The notes beneath the pieces were generated by a model. It had not been told where the DNA came from, ran no database searches, and saw only the letters and a list, made by a program, of their open reading frames with translations. Made by a program: the position numbers and the translations under genes. Of a stretch of 64,000 nt of DNA, positions 51,951-63,998 are shown piece by piece; the first letter of the stretch is position 1, and each line of letters begins with the position of its first letter. Location: the NCBI GenBank assembly GCA_001687465.1, contig LVLI01000150.1:55308-119307 (forward strand), given 5' to 3'. Source of the stretch: Halocafeteria seosinensis (lineage: Eukaryota; Sar; Bigyra; Bicosoecida).

Positions 51951-54645
51951 ATGAAATCGGTAACTGGTAAACAGGAAGTTCGCCGTGATGGCAGGCGTCA
52001 TTCATTCGGAAGCAGTACCACGGGGAAGTTTTCGATCGCGCATTCTTCCTCAAGGAGGCGGCATTCCTTGACAGATCCTTTGATAAGTGATAATCTTTCA
52101 GAGAATCTTCACATAAGTAGTTCAGGAGCGTCTGCGTCCGGAGGTAGTTCCCCACCGGTAACAACAGCGTGGACAAGTAGTGAAGATGGTGTCGAACAAG
52201 GTACAAGGAGAGCTCGAGTTCCCTCACCAACTTCAGCATCCCTCAGCACGGCCCCTGCCACCCCGAAACACCCCGAAGACACTGCTTCTGACTCGATGGA
52301 GGAGCGTAAGATTGTTATTGTTGCTACGCCCTCTGACCGGCAGACGAATCAGTCGCGGCAAGCTACCACGACCCCGGTTACATCTGCCTCCGATGTTGAG
52401 CCAGACGAAGAACCAGAGAGCGCCAACGAATTTCATAACAAAAACCTTTATGATACAGTATTTAGCAACTTTGATACACCAATGATCGCCAATAACGACA
52501 GGACTTGGAATGTGGAATACAATGAAAGTGCACTCCCTCGGAGTTTTATTAGCAGCAGGCACAGAGTGTCTGGTACGTATAAGGCATTGTATACATGGCT
52601 CAAACGAAGTTTACAGCATTGTGTGGGAAAATTGCAGGTTTACAAAACTTGGGAAATAGCTGTTTCTTCAATTCAACCGTGCAGAACTTGCTGAACACGG
52701 AGCTACTGGCGAGCTACTTCCAAGAAGATCGACACTTCTTGCCTAACAAGAAACCTCAAGGTAAATTAACATCCGCGTTGCATCAGATGTTTCTGCAGTC
52801 TCGTAGTAGTGGAAGTGTTTCTCCCCGTAATCTATTCTCGGAAATATGTCGTTTTGCTCCTCGTTTCCAAGGCCGCGCACAACAAGGTATGCCAATGCCA
52901 GCATATAGATGAGTCACGGAACATTCACTGTTGTATACCCATCCCCCGCAGATGCTCACGAACTGCTTCGGTTTCTCCTAGATGGCATTCATGAAGAAAC
53001 CTTAAAGGAGAAGAGGGAGGACAAAAAATTCGAACGTTCCGCAAATGATCTACCAGATGAGTCGGAGCCAATGGAACCCACGGCGTCGGCGAACGACTCT
53101 TCTGACGACTCGAGCAACTCCGCAGATCCACACTCGTACAACGAGGAACCCGAGTTACGTTCGGAGAGTACACCGCAAGCGACAACCTCAGATGTCTCCG
53201 ATTCTTTCTATGGATCCCACAATAGAAGGACGTCCTTTATTGAGCGGATTTTTGCCGGGAAGCTATGCAACATTATTACCTGTCATCAATGTCTGGAGTC
53301 TTCCGTCACGATGGACCCCTGTTTCGACTTATCTGTGCCACTCTCACACGATCCGCAAGGCGCTAAGGAGAATGGAAAGAAAAAACCGTCGGGGTATGTT
53401 CCGGACGACGTCAAGCAGTCTATTAGACAGATTACGATACACCCAAAAAAGGAAGCTAAGAGCCGTAAGAGTAACGCTCAGACGGGACAAAAGATGAAGA
53501 ATGCTGAAATGGCTCGTCTGAAAGCCTCACAAAATAAATTTGGGACTCCGAAAAAGAATCCGAATAAGGAGGCGAAAAAAGAGAGCTTAACTAAAAGGAA
53601 AATTGTGGATAGGCTTCGGATGTCTGGCAACGCACGATTTCTGGAAGAGAACGGACTTCTGCATACCGACCCCCAAAAAGCGGCAAAAGAATTTTCACGC
53701 GCAGAGCTTTTAAGGCTGTTGGAACAGTGTCAAACTGGAAGCAAGCGTAGCGACTCAGAGGAACAGCTTAGTGCTCAGGAGGATACAACAACAGCAGCTG
53801 CTACAGGAAGCTCGGAAAGCTGGGACAGGGACCCTCCGGAACCGGAGAGTTCCAACCCATCGATGTATCAGGTCTGGAATGCTGTGATCCTTCGACATAG
53901 CTTGATCGCTCCACTACCATGTGCTATAAGTGGACGGTCCCCGCCCTCGCCGTGGCCTCCTTTACGAGAACTAAATCAGTCACAATTCGTAAGAGAAGGA
54001 ATTACTGTTGAGACGGACCCTCCTTACACATTTACTTCTGGTACTTTGGAAGCGTGTTTGGCACTCTTCAGTGAGCCAGAATTGCTGTCTGCTGAAAAAG
54101 GAAACGGTTACAGGTGTGAAAAATGTGGCCACGTACGGAAGCGCGAACTTGATAATATGATACGAGAGTCGTCTTCAAATGAGTTAGAAAGACTCAAGGA
54201 AGAATACTGGGAGATTGATCGTAAAGAGGGAGTCTTGCACGACGCGACGAAACGAATGCTTCTGTGTAGTCCTCCGCCCGTATTGACAATACATTTGAAA
54301 CGCTTCCGTCCAACCCGCAGCGGATTCACCAAGGATAACAGCCCTGTTAGCTTCCCTCTTAGCTTAGATATGTCACCTTTCTGTGTTAGCAGCAACCCGC
54401 CAGAGGTGTCAGAGAAAGAAGCGCTGGCGTTGCTGCAGCGTGACCAGTTGCAGCAGCCGGTTAAATATGAATTACAAGGTCTAGTTGTGCATAGTGGCGG
54501 AATGAAAGGAGGCCATTACGTAGCATATATCAGGACAGAAAACCAGTGGTACTATCTGTCAGACACAACGGTGCGACGTGTTACGCAGCAGGATGCTCTT
54601 AAAGCGCAGCCATACCTCCTGTTCTACCAGCGGGTAAGAAACTGA
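51951..54645 (+). CDS. Ubiquitin-specific protease (USP16/45-like)
   Basis: Exons 51951-52572, 52638-52886 and 52952-54645 give 854 residues. About 205 disordered serine-rich residues precede the catalytic domain. The Cys box is GLQNLGNSCFFNSTVQNL, followed by QQDAHELLRFLLD; zinc-binding C-x2-C pairs (CHQC and CEKC) are present; the His box is VVHSGGMKGGHYVAYI, and YYLSDTTVRRV follows. The finger region holds a lysine-rich insert of about 150 residues. The RHLKRF-type strand TIHLKRF is present. Unlike USP16/45, no ZnF-UBP domain is seen. A second acceptor at 52616 would keep the frame and add seven residues. Convergent with the BK-like gene at only 11 bp. Confidence 0.9.
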
Positions 54646-54656
54646 ATCGATGGCAT

Positions 54657-57600
54657 CTAGGAATTGTCGGGTCTAAGCACGTACAGCAAGTCGTCTTTCG
54701 CCACTATTGTATCCGGTCGGGGATTAGTGTAGACATAGCTGAGTAACTGGTCAGAGTTGCGGAATGTTCGGGGAATCGGCTTCTCTTTCAATAATTCAGC
54801 CAAGTCTGGTCTGTTGAGGAGGGGATACTTAGATCCACTCTCCCCTGTAAGGTTTCTATCAAATGGAGACACCTGGCGATACAATCCAAGACATAGTAAA
54901 TCGTGCTCTCGAAGCAAAACTTCGAATATTTCGGCATAGGATTTATCAGGATGATTTTCAGCGGACTTAGTCGATTCTTGATGCTCTCTAGAGCGTGTAA
55001 ATCTTAGCACATGGTGATTACCATGGGGGGATCTTTGCAGGGCATCGTTGGCATTCTTTCTCAATAGATCCTTCCACGGCATCTCCCTAGTAGAATGATA
55101 TTCAAGATTGTGCAACACATCTCGTACATGTAAAACCATTAATTTCTGTTTTCGGCTGGCCCGTACCAACCGCTTCATTAAAGAAACTGCGTGAATGTTG
55201 AAATACTGCTCTGAAAGTAGAGCATCCAAAGTCGTTCCACTAAATGCTCGTCCACTTGCAAACGATGGAGCAGCAAATATATCCTCCTGGGTCTTTCTCA
55301 AACGCTTTCGCTTTTGTTTCAGATTTAGGACTGGTCTTTCGAGTAAAGTGACATCCTGATCAGTCGGGTAGTGGTCTTTTGGAAGAGTTGGGTAGGTTCC
55401 AGTCCGCTCTTTGCTTTCAGCGATGTGGTAAGATGGCACGATTTCGTTTTCCCCTGCATGTCCAGAAAACGGCGGAGTTTGCGGTACGGAAGAAGCCAGA
55501 CGGGAGCGTTGGCGCAACCCATTATTCAAATGTACTTCATCTTCGTGGCTCCCCTCGTGTCTGACATATTTCGAAGCGTCACCGGTCGACATGGCCCGTC
55601 TTCTAAGTGTATTACCAGAAAGGATTCTTATAGGGGCTTCGAGCTGCATTCGGTCGACAGATGCATCATGCCACTTACACCGCAGAGAATTCAGCTTCAA
55701 TCTATCAAAAAGATTCCTGCTTTGCTCATATGAAAAGCTGTACTCCTCAAGGAGCCTGTATCTTTTTGTATGATCTTCCCAAACCAAATTCTTTGCAATA
55801 AAACTGGACGTGTTTGCTGCTACCGCTGACGCAGCAACCTTCCGAGGATGTGGGGCACCTTCCGATCCCTTGACCGTATCATCTTCCGAACTTGTGTCGG
55901 TCTCCATAGCTTCCTCAGCAATATTCGCCTCGTGGGCCTGAGCCAGTTCGCTGCCAAGCTCTTTCTTTTGCGCGCTGTGATCAGCTTGTTTCAAATCAAG
56001 AAGGTTAGATGCATCCCGCTGATCTTCCTTATCTTGGCTATATTCAGAACCGTTCGAGCTCTCCTCAAAGCTATCGAGTCGCGAATTCGCACGACTAGCA
56101 AAACGCTTTCGGAAATAGTCAGTGTGTTTTTTCGACTGGACCTTTGCACTTTGCTGCGTTTCGCTGAGCCTGCGACGTGCTGCTTGCACCTTACGGCAAA
56201 GGTTTTCTACAAATCTAGCGACACGTTCCCCTGATTCAGCAAGGTCAGTTCCCATCGGTCTCAAGTACGACGCATTGGCACCTTGTATGAGCTCCGTTAC
56301 AATATGAAGTGAGGGGTTTAGTTTATGCACTAAGCAAGCAACGGAAATAGCATCGATATCATGGTTAAGAGTAGACGTATTCTGGGCTGCTGACCCACCG
56401 GATCCAGCCAACTCTCCGCCTGACGATTGGCCTTGAGACTTTTGGCCGCCAAATGTCGTGCGGCGAGTGGTCAATACTGTGCAAGCTTTAGCGGTAAGAA
56501 CTCCAGCCTCTACCAAGTCTTCCATTTCTAGCGGACTCCCGTCGAGCCACTCTACATCGGAGAGCCACGCAGATGTTTGTCCATGCATGTGATCCAAAAG
56601 CTTTTTATCCGGACGAAGATCTGTGGGACACAAAATCACGACCTTAAAACTTATTTCAGGAATATGCCCGTCCGCTTGGTTCAATGAAACGAATGGGGAC
56701 CGAGTAATTGACCTCAATGCTCTTAACAAAAGACCGATGTTCTCATTGGCGCCGCAAATGAGAATGTGGTCGGAGTATTTGGAGCTCTTGAGTTTCGATG
56801 CACTTCTATCGGAGAAGACGGTAAGGGTTTCTAGCTCTTGAGGAATTCGTGCCGTGGAAGAAGCCCTCTCACTTTGAGTTTCCGCGGAATTACTTCGCAG
56901 AAGATCGCGAGGTATACTTGTCTGGGCCGGACCAGCGATCCGAGAGGAATATACAGGCGCAGGCCCCGTTCGATCAAGTATGTTTTCAGCCGGCGCTAGC
57001 CGGCTGAAAGGGACTGGGGGTATTTCACTCGCTCCAATGTGACCCCACATGTTTCGCAGAGAAGGTCGCGTAGTACGCAGCCCTTTTCTTGGTATTCCGT
57101 TGCTGGAAAGGTGCGCAGCTTGAGATACAGTTCGGTCGTATAGTGGATGAGGCTGACTCCTACTCGATGGTTCCGGTACCGACAATTCTTGCAGACGCCT
57201 TGAATTTTGTTTAACTAGTTCTCCTGCTCTCCATCTTCGAAGTAAATCGTGGGGCCATGGATATGTGTTATCATACTCAGCACTGGCAACAGAATGTGCC
57301 ACGAGAGGTGGTACTTCTCTCTGCTCATAGTACCGCGCGCTTGCTAGGATCTGATGATCCCGATGTTCAGCCTCGCTCCAAGATAGCTCTGCATCTTCCT
57401 TGTCAGAGCGCTTCATCCTCTCTTCCACCATTTCTGCGGAGACCTGCTGAAAATGTGCTCCCCGAAGTTTAACATATCTACTTCCGAGTTGTTTCTCGAC
57501 TAGATCCACTACTTCATCGTCGAATGCCAAGATGTATAAACTGACAACATTTCCTTGTTCCAAGAGCAAATTTGATGGGAAAAGAACAACTTCAGCATTC

Positions 57601-59825
57601 ATATACGCCTCCGCAGCAGACGGAACATCATGTACTGAGGACCTTCTTTTGAATTTCTCCGGTTGTCGGCAATGCAGTTTCGCCCCTATAAGCAAAACAG
57701 CGTATCTTAGGTACAACCACCTAGCGGCGGCTGCAAACGACCGTCCCTCAAGTCCAGTGTTTAACGGGATTTCATATAATTCTTGGGAGAAACCTTCTTG
57801 GTACTCCTGTTCACCAACGTCCGGCATTTTCATAGTTAGACGCGGTGGAACAGGTAGTACGGGAGGCATTTCATCAGGTAAACGTGGAGTTGAACGGGGA
57901 TTAATATTAAACGTTTTCCCTCCACCATCTACCTGATAACTGGAATCAGCATTCCTAACCACATGATACGGCAGTCTCACCTCTTCTGCAGCATATGTAG
58001 GAGGAATATACAGACCCTTCCTCGATCTGATTCTCTTGGTCCTATACCATATACTTTGAAAGTGCTGACGAACACGAGCCACCATCGTTCTCCAGGTCCA
58101 GTTCGATTCCTTCTCAGTCGTACGTCGCCCTTGATGCACCATATTTGTCAACAGCGTCGGTAGTCCAGGTATCACGAGCCCTATTCCGACTAGAGTCATC
58201 GATAAGTTTGCGACGCTGATACTCGTATCTCCAGCTCCCCAGCCACTAAGACCCAGTAGGTGCTGTCGAGCCCGGTGTCTCCTTAGCTGGGCATAAACTC
58301 GAATCTCAGGGCTATACCGCTTTACGGCGAGACACGATGCAACAACTTCAGCATCAGCGGACACTGGATCCATATCAATAGCCCGATGAGCAAGTACAAT
58401 GCATGTCGAGGCTGCATACGTTCCCGCACGGTCCAAATCCGCTTCAGACTGTGGGTTCCCTCGAATGTACGTCACCTGATCTCCGAACCGATGCTCATCC
58501 AAGATTGACCGAAGCTCGCCTTCAACTTTTTGGGGGGCAAGAACGACCACATGTGGTATTGCTATTGGGTCTCTTGAAGGATGAATTAATTGGGCAAGAA
58601 ACGCCCGCAATCTAGCTGGGTTGACATCCCCACACAAGAGCACATGCGGATGGCGAAGGCTCCCTTTGAAGGATTTCCGGTCACTCGAGTCTACCCACAG
58701 TTTGATAACCTGCAACACAACGAGTAGTGCGGACTTGGAGAGGGGCATGTAAAGTTCTTGTTGGACAGCGTACCTGGGCTAAGATAATCGGAATTGAGGT
58801 GACAGCGACGAACACGACGATGACCAGAAATATAAATGTAAACACAGATTGTACCGGCGCCATGGGTCTACCCACTACCACCGAAGTCATATAGTATAGA
58901 GCTTCATGGAATGGTACTAGTTCCCCTTCTTCTATCGTCTCGAAAGCCTGCAGCAAAACCCCTTCGAGTAGATAAAACATTGCATTCTTACCAGAGTGCA
59001 CATGGACAGACATACCTGATAGAAGCCTGAAGCTACGAGTATAATCGAGAAAACAGTGACACCAAGATAGATGATTTGCTGTTTCAGAGAAAAGGAGGTG
59101 GCCAGCCTCGCTAACCGTATCAAACGTATTGCTCGGAAAACGCGGAACACCTGAATTGCCCGTCTAACGTTTTCCGATCCTACCGATATCCCTCCGATTA
59201 ACTGCTCCAAGAGTAGCCCAATAAACACTGGAGCAATCGTAATGAAGTCGATGAAACTCCGGGAGGTTAGGAAGAAATCCAGTCGATCCGAGGCCAAATA
59301 AAATCGGAAGAAGAAATCAAACAGGAAACAAGTGGCTAAAATGATTTCAACAATGAATTCCCACGTAGGTACTGGAGCTCCTCTGCGCGGGGCACCACAT
59401 TCCAACGATACTTATTAGTGGACGAACGGCAGAAACAGAACTACGTACAATTCGCGATAGGAGGCCACAATGTAGATCAAGAACGATATCATGGAGAGAA
59501 TCGCTTGCACAACGTCCATCCACAAGCCGATATTGGTGTGCACATAAATGTACGCGGAGAGCTGCTGTCGAATCGACACTTGCTGCTGCTGCTGAGGTGT
59601 CGCTGCCAGTTTGCCTGAGAACAACTGCTGAGGTCTCGGTGTCTCTTTGCGACACAAGCGCACCGAGTGAATACCGACGATGACGCTCAGGTAGAGCCCC
59701 ACGAGACAGCTCACGAGAACGAGCAAATCGGCAGCTGCCTGGCCTACATCGGTCTGATCCAGGAACCTCTTATAGCCGTGGTACAGGCCCTGGACAGCCC
59801 CATCAAAGGCCCCCTCCCCCTCCAT
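54657..59825 (-). CDS. Slo/BK-type channel with non-canonical selectivity filter
   Basis: Exons 59825-59449, 59382-59016, 58947-58774 and 58709-54657 give 1,656 residues. Order: S0 (LLVLVSCLVGLYLSVIVG), S1, S2-S3 with FLFDFFFRFYLASDRLDFF, S4 with VFRVFRAIRLIRLARLA (regular arginines, so probably voltage-sensing), S5, pore, S6, then two RCK domains. RCK1 begins PHVLLCGDVNPARLRAFLAQ and contains RGNPQSEADLDRAG, as in BK; RCK2 begins HILICGANENIGLLLRAL. The C terminus AEIFEVLLREHDLLCLGLYR matches BK. The pore reads ALYYMTSVVVGRPMAPVQSV: where BK has STVGYGD it has SVVVGRP. Whether it conducts K+ is therefore doubtful. Long disordered inserts lie within RCK2. Confidence 0.88.
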
Positions 59826-59970
59826 GATGAGCAAATGCCTCTTCCGAAAAGGGTTGTTTTACAGCCGTCGTTCAATACATGAGAGGTATATCTATATGGG
59901 TGAATACATTAAACTGATTGGGCGATGACACCTGGTATTTTGACAATACAATCAGCAGAGACAGACTGAG

Positions 59971-60610
59971 ATGGCGAATTTGTTGGCGTGGCCCCTGCGT
60001 AAAGCAGCTGTATGTATCATACATTCGAAGAATGCCATTCTTCCTTCAATTATTGCCACTATTGAGCCTGCAGACACTGCCTCTCATTGGGCTGGGATTG
60101 GGAGCGGCAGGGGCCTATTATGGAGCGTATGATCTATCCTACAAAGCTGCCTACACCGTGCTCTATCCTGTGATATACAAGCAAGGAAAGAAGACGGCAG
60201 ATGACCAAGCGCACAATCAGAAAGCCAAGCGCTATGGGTTCCTCACAGGAATGGCTACTGGCTTGGGATTTGTCTCCATAAGGGAGCTATTTTTTCTACC
60301 GCATATGCCTCCGGCACCACAGCTTCCAGTGGAAGATCAATCGCTTCAATTAACAACGAAGGTACAGAATGCATGGACCATGGCACGTCACACTATCAAG
60401 CACTACCCCTATAAATTTAGGGCGATCAACGTCTTTGCCGCGGGAACTTTGGCCGGCCTTGCACATTTAGTCGGTGAACAATATTACATCTCCTCCCACG
60501 ACGCTGCATCAACCGCGAACGATACCACCAAAAACCAGAATACTCAGCCGAGCAATGAAAGCACAAGCGAAGGGAACACCGGCTCCAAATCGTCCAATGG
60601 ACATCCGTAA
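59971..60610 (+). CDS. Small membrane-associated protein of unknown function
   Basis: Exons 59971-60009 and 60074-60610 give 191 residues. The spliced N terminus is MANLLAWPLRKAATLPLIGL, continuing into a glycine/alanine-rich hydrophobic segment with AAGAYYGAYDLSYKAAY. A second hydrophobic stretch (GFLTGMATGLGFVSIREL) lies at about 70-90 and a third weaker one near 150 (INVFAAGTLAGLAHL). The C terminus is a disordered N/T/S tail. No family is recognised; a mitochondrial or plastid membrane protein is possible from the N terminus. Convergent with the SLX4-like gene at 84 bp. Confidence 0.65.
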
Positions 60611-60694
60611 ACAACAGAGTACTGGCCGTTGGAATGACTTGTCGGAATAAGCACTTACGATGTTTCTCAACAACGACTAATTCAGCAGCCCGGC

Positions 60695-63145
60695 TCAACG
60701 CTTCCGCTGCCATTTGTGAGCAGCGGTGACTCCTTCATTTCTTAAGAAATCAATGATTTGATCCCGTGGACAGTTTATGCCATCTTCTTTGGCCACTTCG
60801 ACTACTTCTGTGACATCTACAGCTTCAAAGGCTAGCATCCTGTCGTATAGATCGTTTCGCCGCTTGATGCAATTGCGTAACGCCGAGTAAGTGTCGTCGG
60901 TAATTGCGGATTTGAATCCGTTCCGTTTCTTCCTGCCGTAAGCGTCTGCTAATGCGTCATCTGAGCTAGGGAGCGGTGCGCGGGAAGAAGCAGCTGCACG
61001 GCTTCTCTTTGTCGACGTGGAGGATTGGGACTTGTTCCCCGAAGCTGAAGCGTGTCCGTTCCTGCGCCACTCTAGCCACTCTTTTCGAAAGTCAGATGAA
61101 TGCAATATCTGTGCCCTGTTAGTTTGGAGATAATTCCAAATTTCTTCTAATTGTTCGATCATCTTTTCTCGACTGCGCGCCACGAGACCGTATTCTGTTA
61201 CAAGCTGTTTCAGCTCCACGTAGCTGTATCTTGTGGGGTCATCGTAGGGTGGACCCTTATCTGTGTGTGCCACCGCCGTCTCACTTCGATCTGGGGATTT
61301 CGTCTTATAACGTTCGACATCACTACTAGAACTGGATTGCTGGAAGTCCTGGTTCAAATCCCTGCTTGTCGATGCACTGGACGCAAATACACCACCTCGC
61401 CAAAACGAAGATGGCCCTGCGGGCGGTTCCAGTGAATCAGAAAGTTGAGGCTCAGTGTCCTCCTCACCTCTTGCGCTGGTAAAACTCCCCGATGATTCCG
61501 GAGATTGGTTTTCTTCTTCCGCGTTGTCAGAATAGATCGAAATCACGCTATTTTTATCTTCGTTAGCCTCTTTACTCTCTTCCTCCTTGTTCCACTCGCC
61601 GAGTATGTCTTCCTCCTCTTCTTCCTCCTGCTCTTCCCCTTCGTTTACTGCAACATCACTAGGTTGTGTGAACATTCCTACAAGGCGATGGATATCTCCT
61701 TGACTTTGCGATATTGATTGCGATGATCCGGCCTCAGAAGCTGTTGCCGTGTTTTTTCCTTCTATGTGCTTGTTCCCAGCTCCTTCATGTCCCTCGTATG
61801 AAGATTCGGAGTCCGAAGAAGAACTATATGTGCGCTTGGTCTCTTGATTGGAACCCCGCCCACCTCCTGGAACAACATCAGTTGTTAGTTCGTCAATGTT
61901 ATGCTCTCCTACATCCCATTCCGACTGGGTCCCTTGGATAGCTACATCATCTTCCTCACGTGGCGATTTGGAGATGCCTCTATGGCGATCGACTTTGGGC
62001 TTGCTTCCTGACTCCGACGACTTGTTAGCAGCTTTACCAGTGATCTCCCATAGGGAACGATGCGTTGTTGCTTCCTCCTGATTAAACCGCGAACTAGGGA
62101 TATTCAGATTTCCTCTGTCGGGTTTGGCTGGCGAGGCCATCGGCTTCCAAGCTTTGCGAGACCCCTCATCGTTGCTTTCTTTCATCTCTCGCAGCAGCTC
62201 GCGTCGTTTCTCTTGCAACGAGCTGATCAAAGCGTCTAGTTCCTTAAGTTCTTTTTGTTTATCACGTTCATCCTTCTTTGTATCGCCGCCGAGAGGCTCA
62301 TCATCTTCAGTATGTTCGGTGTCTGTCGAAGCAGCCGCCCCTCTTTTCGAAGCATGCGGCAATGGTTTATCTGCATATCTGGAACCTGTAGCGGGGGATC
62401 TGCTAGATCTTCGGGGACTGCTGCGAGTCCTCATGGGGCTACCCCTATTAACGTTACTCTCGGTTGTTGTATACGCTTCGTTATCATCGTCGCTGTTGTT
62501 GCTCTCGAATGAGGCAAACGTTTCGGCGTATTCCACATGAATGTCTGTTGCTCCGACAAGCACATCATGTCCTTGCTGTAAAACATACGAGCGTTTTGGA
62601 ATCAGGTCCGCCTCTCCTCTCTTGGTCCCATTCGATGAACCTAAATCCATAATGCGTAGTTTAGGTGTGCTCTTGCTGTCATCCAGGAAAATTTTGGCAT
62701 GCGTGCTTGAGAGCTCTACATCATTTCCCAGAACTAAGCGTGGTAAAGGTAAGACTCGAGACCTTCCAATTGTAATACCAGCTTTATGCCCGTATAAGAC
62801 GTAGCTAATTCCAAACTTCTTACTCCTCTGCTCTGTATGCTGTACTTGGAGAGTAACTCTGGCTGCTACTAAGCGGTCCGTCGGTTTGTTTCTGCGTGGT
62901 CTTGGGTTGGCGGAGGGCTTTTGTCCGTCTGTGTTGCACACGGCATCCTTGTCGACCCACCATTTCCTAGTTCCAGAATCGCTGTGAGAGGCTCGACTGC
63001 TGGTGCATTCCCTGGTCGATGAAGTGGTGGCAGACGCTGCAGAAGAGGGTGTCGGTTCATCCATGACAATAGCAACATCATTATCTTCCTCTCCTGTGTC
63101 GTCGTCGTCAAGATCAAGAACTATCGTGTCTGCGTTGTTGTTCAT
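60695..63145 (-). CDS. SLX4: FHA domain-SLX4 fusion protein
   Basis: A single-exon 816-residue protein from the first in-frame ATG (63143-63145). Residues about 95-208 form an FHA domain with all phosphothreonine-pocket residues: GITIGRS, ELSSTHAKI, MDLGSSNGT. A long acidic serine-rich linker follows. The C-terminal 170 residues match SLX4: the SAP-like ELKQLVTEYGLVARSREKMI-EQLEEIW helix pair, and the SLX1-binding domain CIKRRNDLYDRMLAFEAVDV...GINCPRDQIIDFLRNEGVTA. SLX4 scaffolds structure-specific nucleases for Holliday-junction and crosslink repair. No UBZ or BTB domain is seen; the FHA domain may replace them for recruitment to phosphorylated partners. Confidence 0.75.
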   Translation of the reverse strand: MNNNADTIVLDLDDDDTGEEDNDVAIVMDEPTPSSAASATTSSTRECTSSRASHSDSGTRKWWVDKDAVCNTDGQKPSANPRPRRNKPTDRLVAARVTLQVQHTEQRSKKFGISYVLYGHKAGITIGRSRVLPLPRLVLGNDVELSSTHAKIFLDDSKSTPKLRIMDLGSSNGTKRGEADLIPKRSYVLQQGHDVLVGATDIHVEYAETFASFESNNSDDDNEAYTTTESNVNRGSPMRTRSSPRRSSRSPATGSRYADKPLPHASKRGAAASTDTEHTEDDEPLGGDTKKDERDKQKELKELDALISSLQEKRRELLREMKESNDEGSRKAWKPMASPAKPDRGNLNIPSSRFNQEEATTHRSLWEITGKAANKSSESGSKPKVDRHRGISKSPREEDDVAIQGTQSEWDVGEHNIDELTTDVVPGGGRGSNQETKRTYSSSSDSESSYEGHEGAGNKHIEGKNTATASEAGSSQSISQSQGDIHRLVGMFTQPSDVAVNEGEEQEEEEEEDILGEWNKEEESKEANEDKNSVISIYSDNAEEENQSPESSGSFTSARGEEDTEPQLSDSLEPPAGPSSFWRGGVFASSASTSRDLNQDFQQSSSSSDVERYKTKSPDRSETAVAHTDKGPPYDDPTRYSYVELKQLVTEYGLVARSREKMIEQLEEIWNYLQTNRAQILHSSDFRKEWLEWRRNGHASASGNKSQSSTSTKRSRAAASSRAPLPSSDDALADAYGRKKRNGFKSAITDDTYSALRNCIKRRNDLYDRMLAFEAVDVTEVVEVAKEDGINCPRDQIIDFLRNEGVTAAHKWQRKR

Positions 63146-63854
63146 AGTGTCTCTCACTCCCTGTTACAATACCTGTGCTATTTAAATAAATACGCATATG
63201 CTTCCAACAGCAAGGTCAAATTTGCCACTATGACTATAAATGGTAGTGTTCCCCTCCCCACCTGTCATTCACCAACGGCATTCAGCTACTAAACAGCAAG
63301 CCTTGAACTGTGCTGTGTAATTCAAATTACCCCCCAGCGCAATTTGGCGCGAAGTTCACAACTCCATAGGAAGTTCAGTTTCATTGCTGATAAAAGCGTA
63401 CATTTTTCATTGCTGATGCGAATCGTAATCAATGAAAAAAAGGGAGTAAACAGAAATGCAATGAGGGGGTATTTTATATGGGACGGGAGAATGGCTGTGT
63501 CATTGTCCACTTTGGTCTTTGGAATTCTCGTACCTTGCTTGTCAAGGACGAGCTATCTGTAAAAATGCCAGTACTTGAGTTATATCATGAGAACACAGTA
63601 CCAACGATTCAACTACCGGTAGTCACCAAGTACTGAAGTATCGAAGGGTTAGGAGCCGTAATAGCACGCAGCCTGCTTGCAGAAGTCAGCTAATATGCGT
63701 ACATCAAGACTATTGCCAATTTGTTGGCAAATTCCACCTTGCCGTTTGCTACTAAGACGGAAATTGTATCCCTAATCTCATATTGAAGACTGCTCGTGAC
63801 CGCATTTCTGACGACAATTTGAGCTGGTTAGTGTGCCAGTGTTCAGTACGGGCA
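63146..63854. other. Intergenic region at the right end
   Basis: About 710 bp upstream of the SLX4-like gene, up to the hairpin repeat. A plus-strand frame at 63344-63562 lacks any family signal. The proximal part (63150-63240) is AT-rich and probably promoter. Confidence 0.45.
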
Positions 63855-63940
63855 CGTCGCTGCTTAGACGGGCGAATACCGCTCCTCGTTGTCGTTAAGA
63901 CGATGCGGTCTTCTTTCCGACCGGGGGTTTATCTGTCACA

Positions 63941-63955
<15 letters not shown>
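63855..63955. repeat. Dispersed hairpin + TG repeat, right copy
   Basis: Second copy of the element at 7092-7184. The outer stem ACCGC/GCGGT is identical, while the inner stem differs: TCGT pairs with ACGA here instead of CCTC with GAGG. The TG tract that follows is much longer. Confidence 0.7.
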
Positions 63956-63997
<42 letters not shown>

Positions 63998-63998
63998 N
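63942..63998. repeat. (TG)n microsatellite at the window end
   Basis: About 28 uninterrupted TG dinucleotides, ending with an ambiguous base near the last position. It directly extends the hairpin repeat and probably marks an assembly break. Confidence 0.95.

Noticed and set aside
54657-58748. A separate RCK-only protein starting in the last BK exon
   Set aside because: That start lies in intron sequence with a perfect acceptor; the spliced form restores the S6-RCK1 linker.
63942-63998. Telomere at the right end
   Set aside because: A plain TG dinucleotide run without a G-rich telomeric unit, preceded by a dispersed repeat also found internally.
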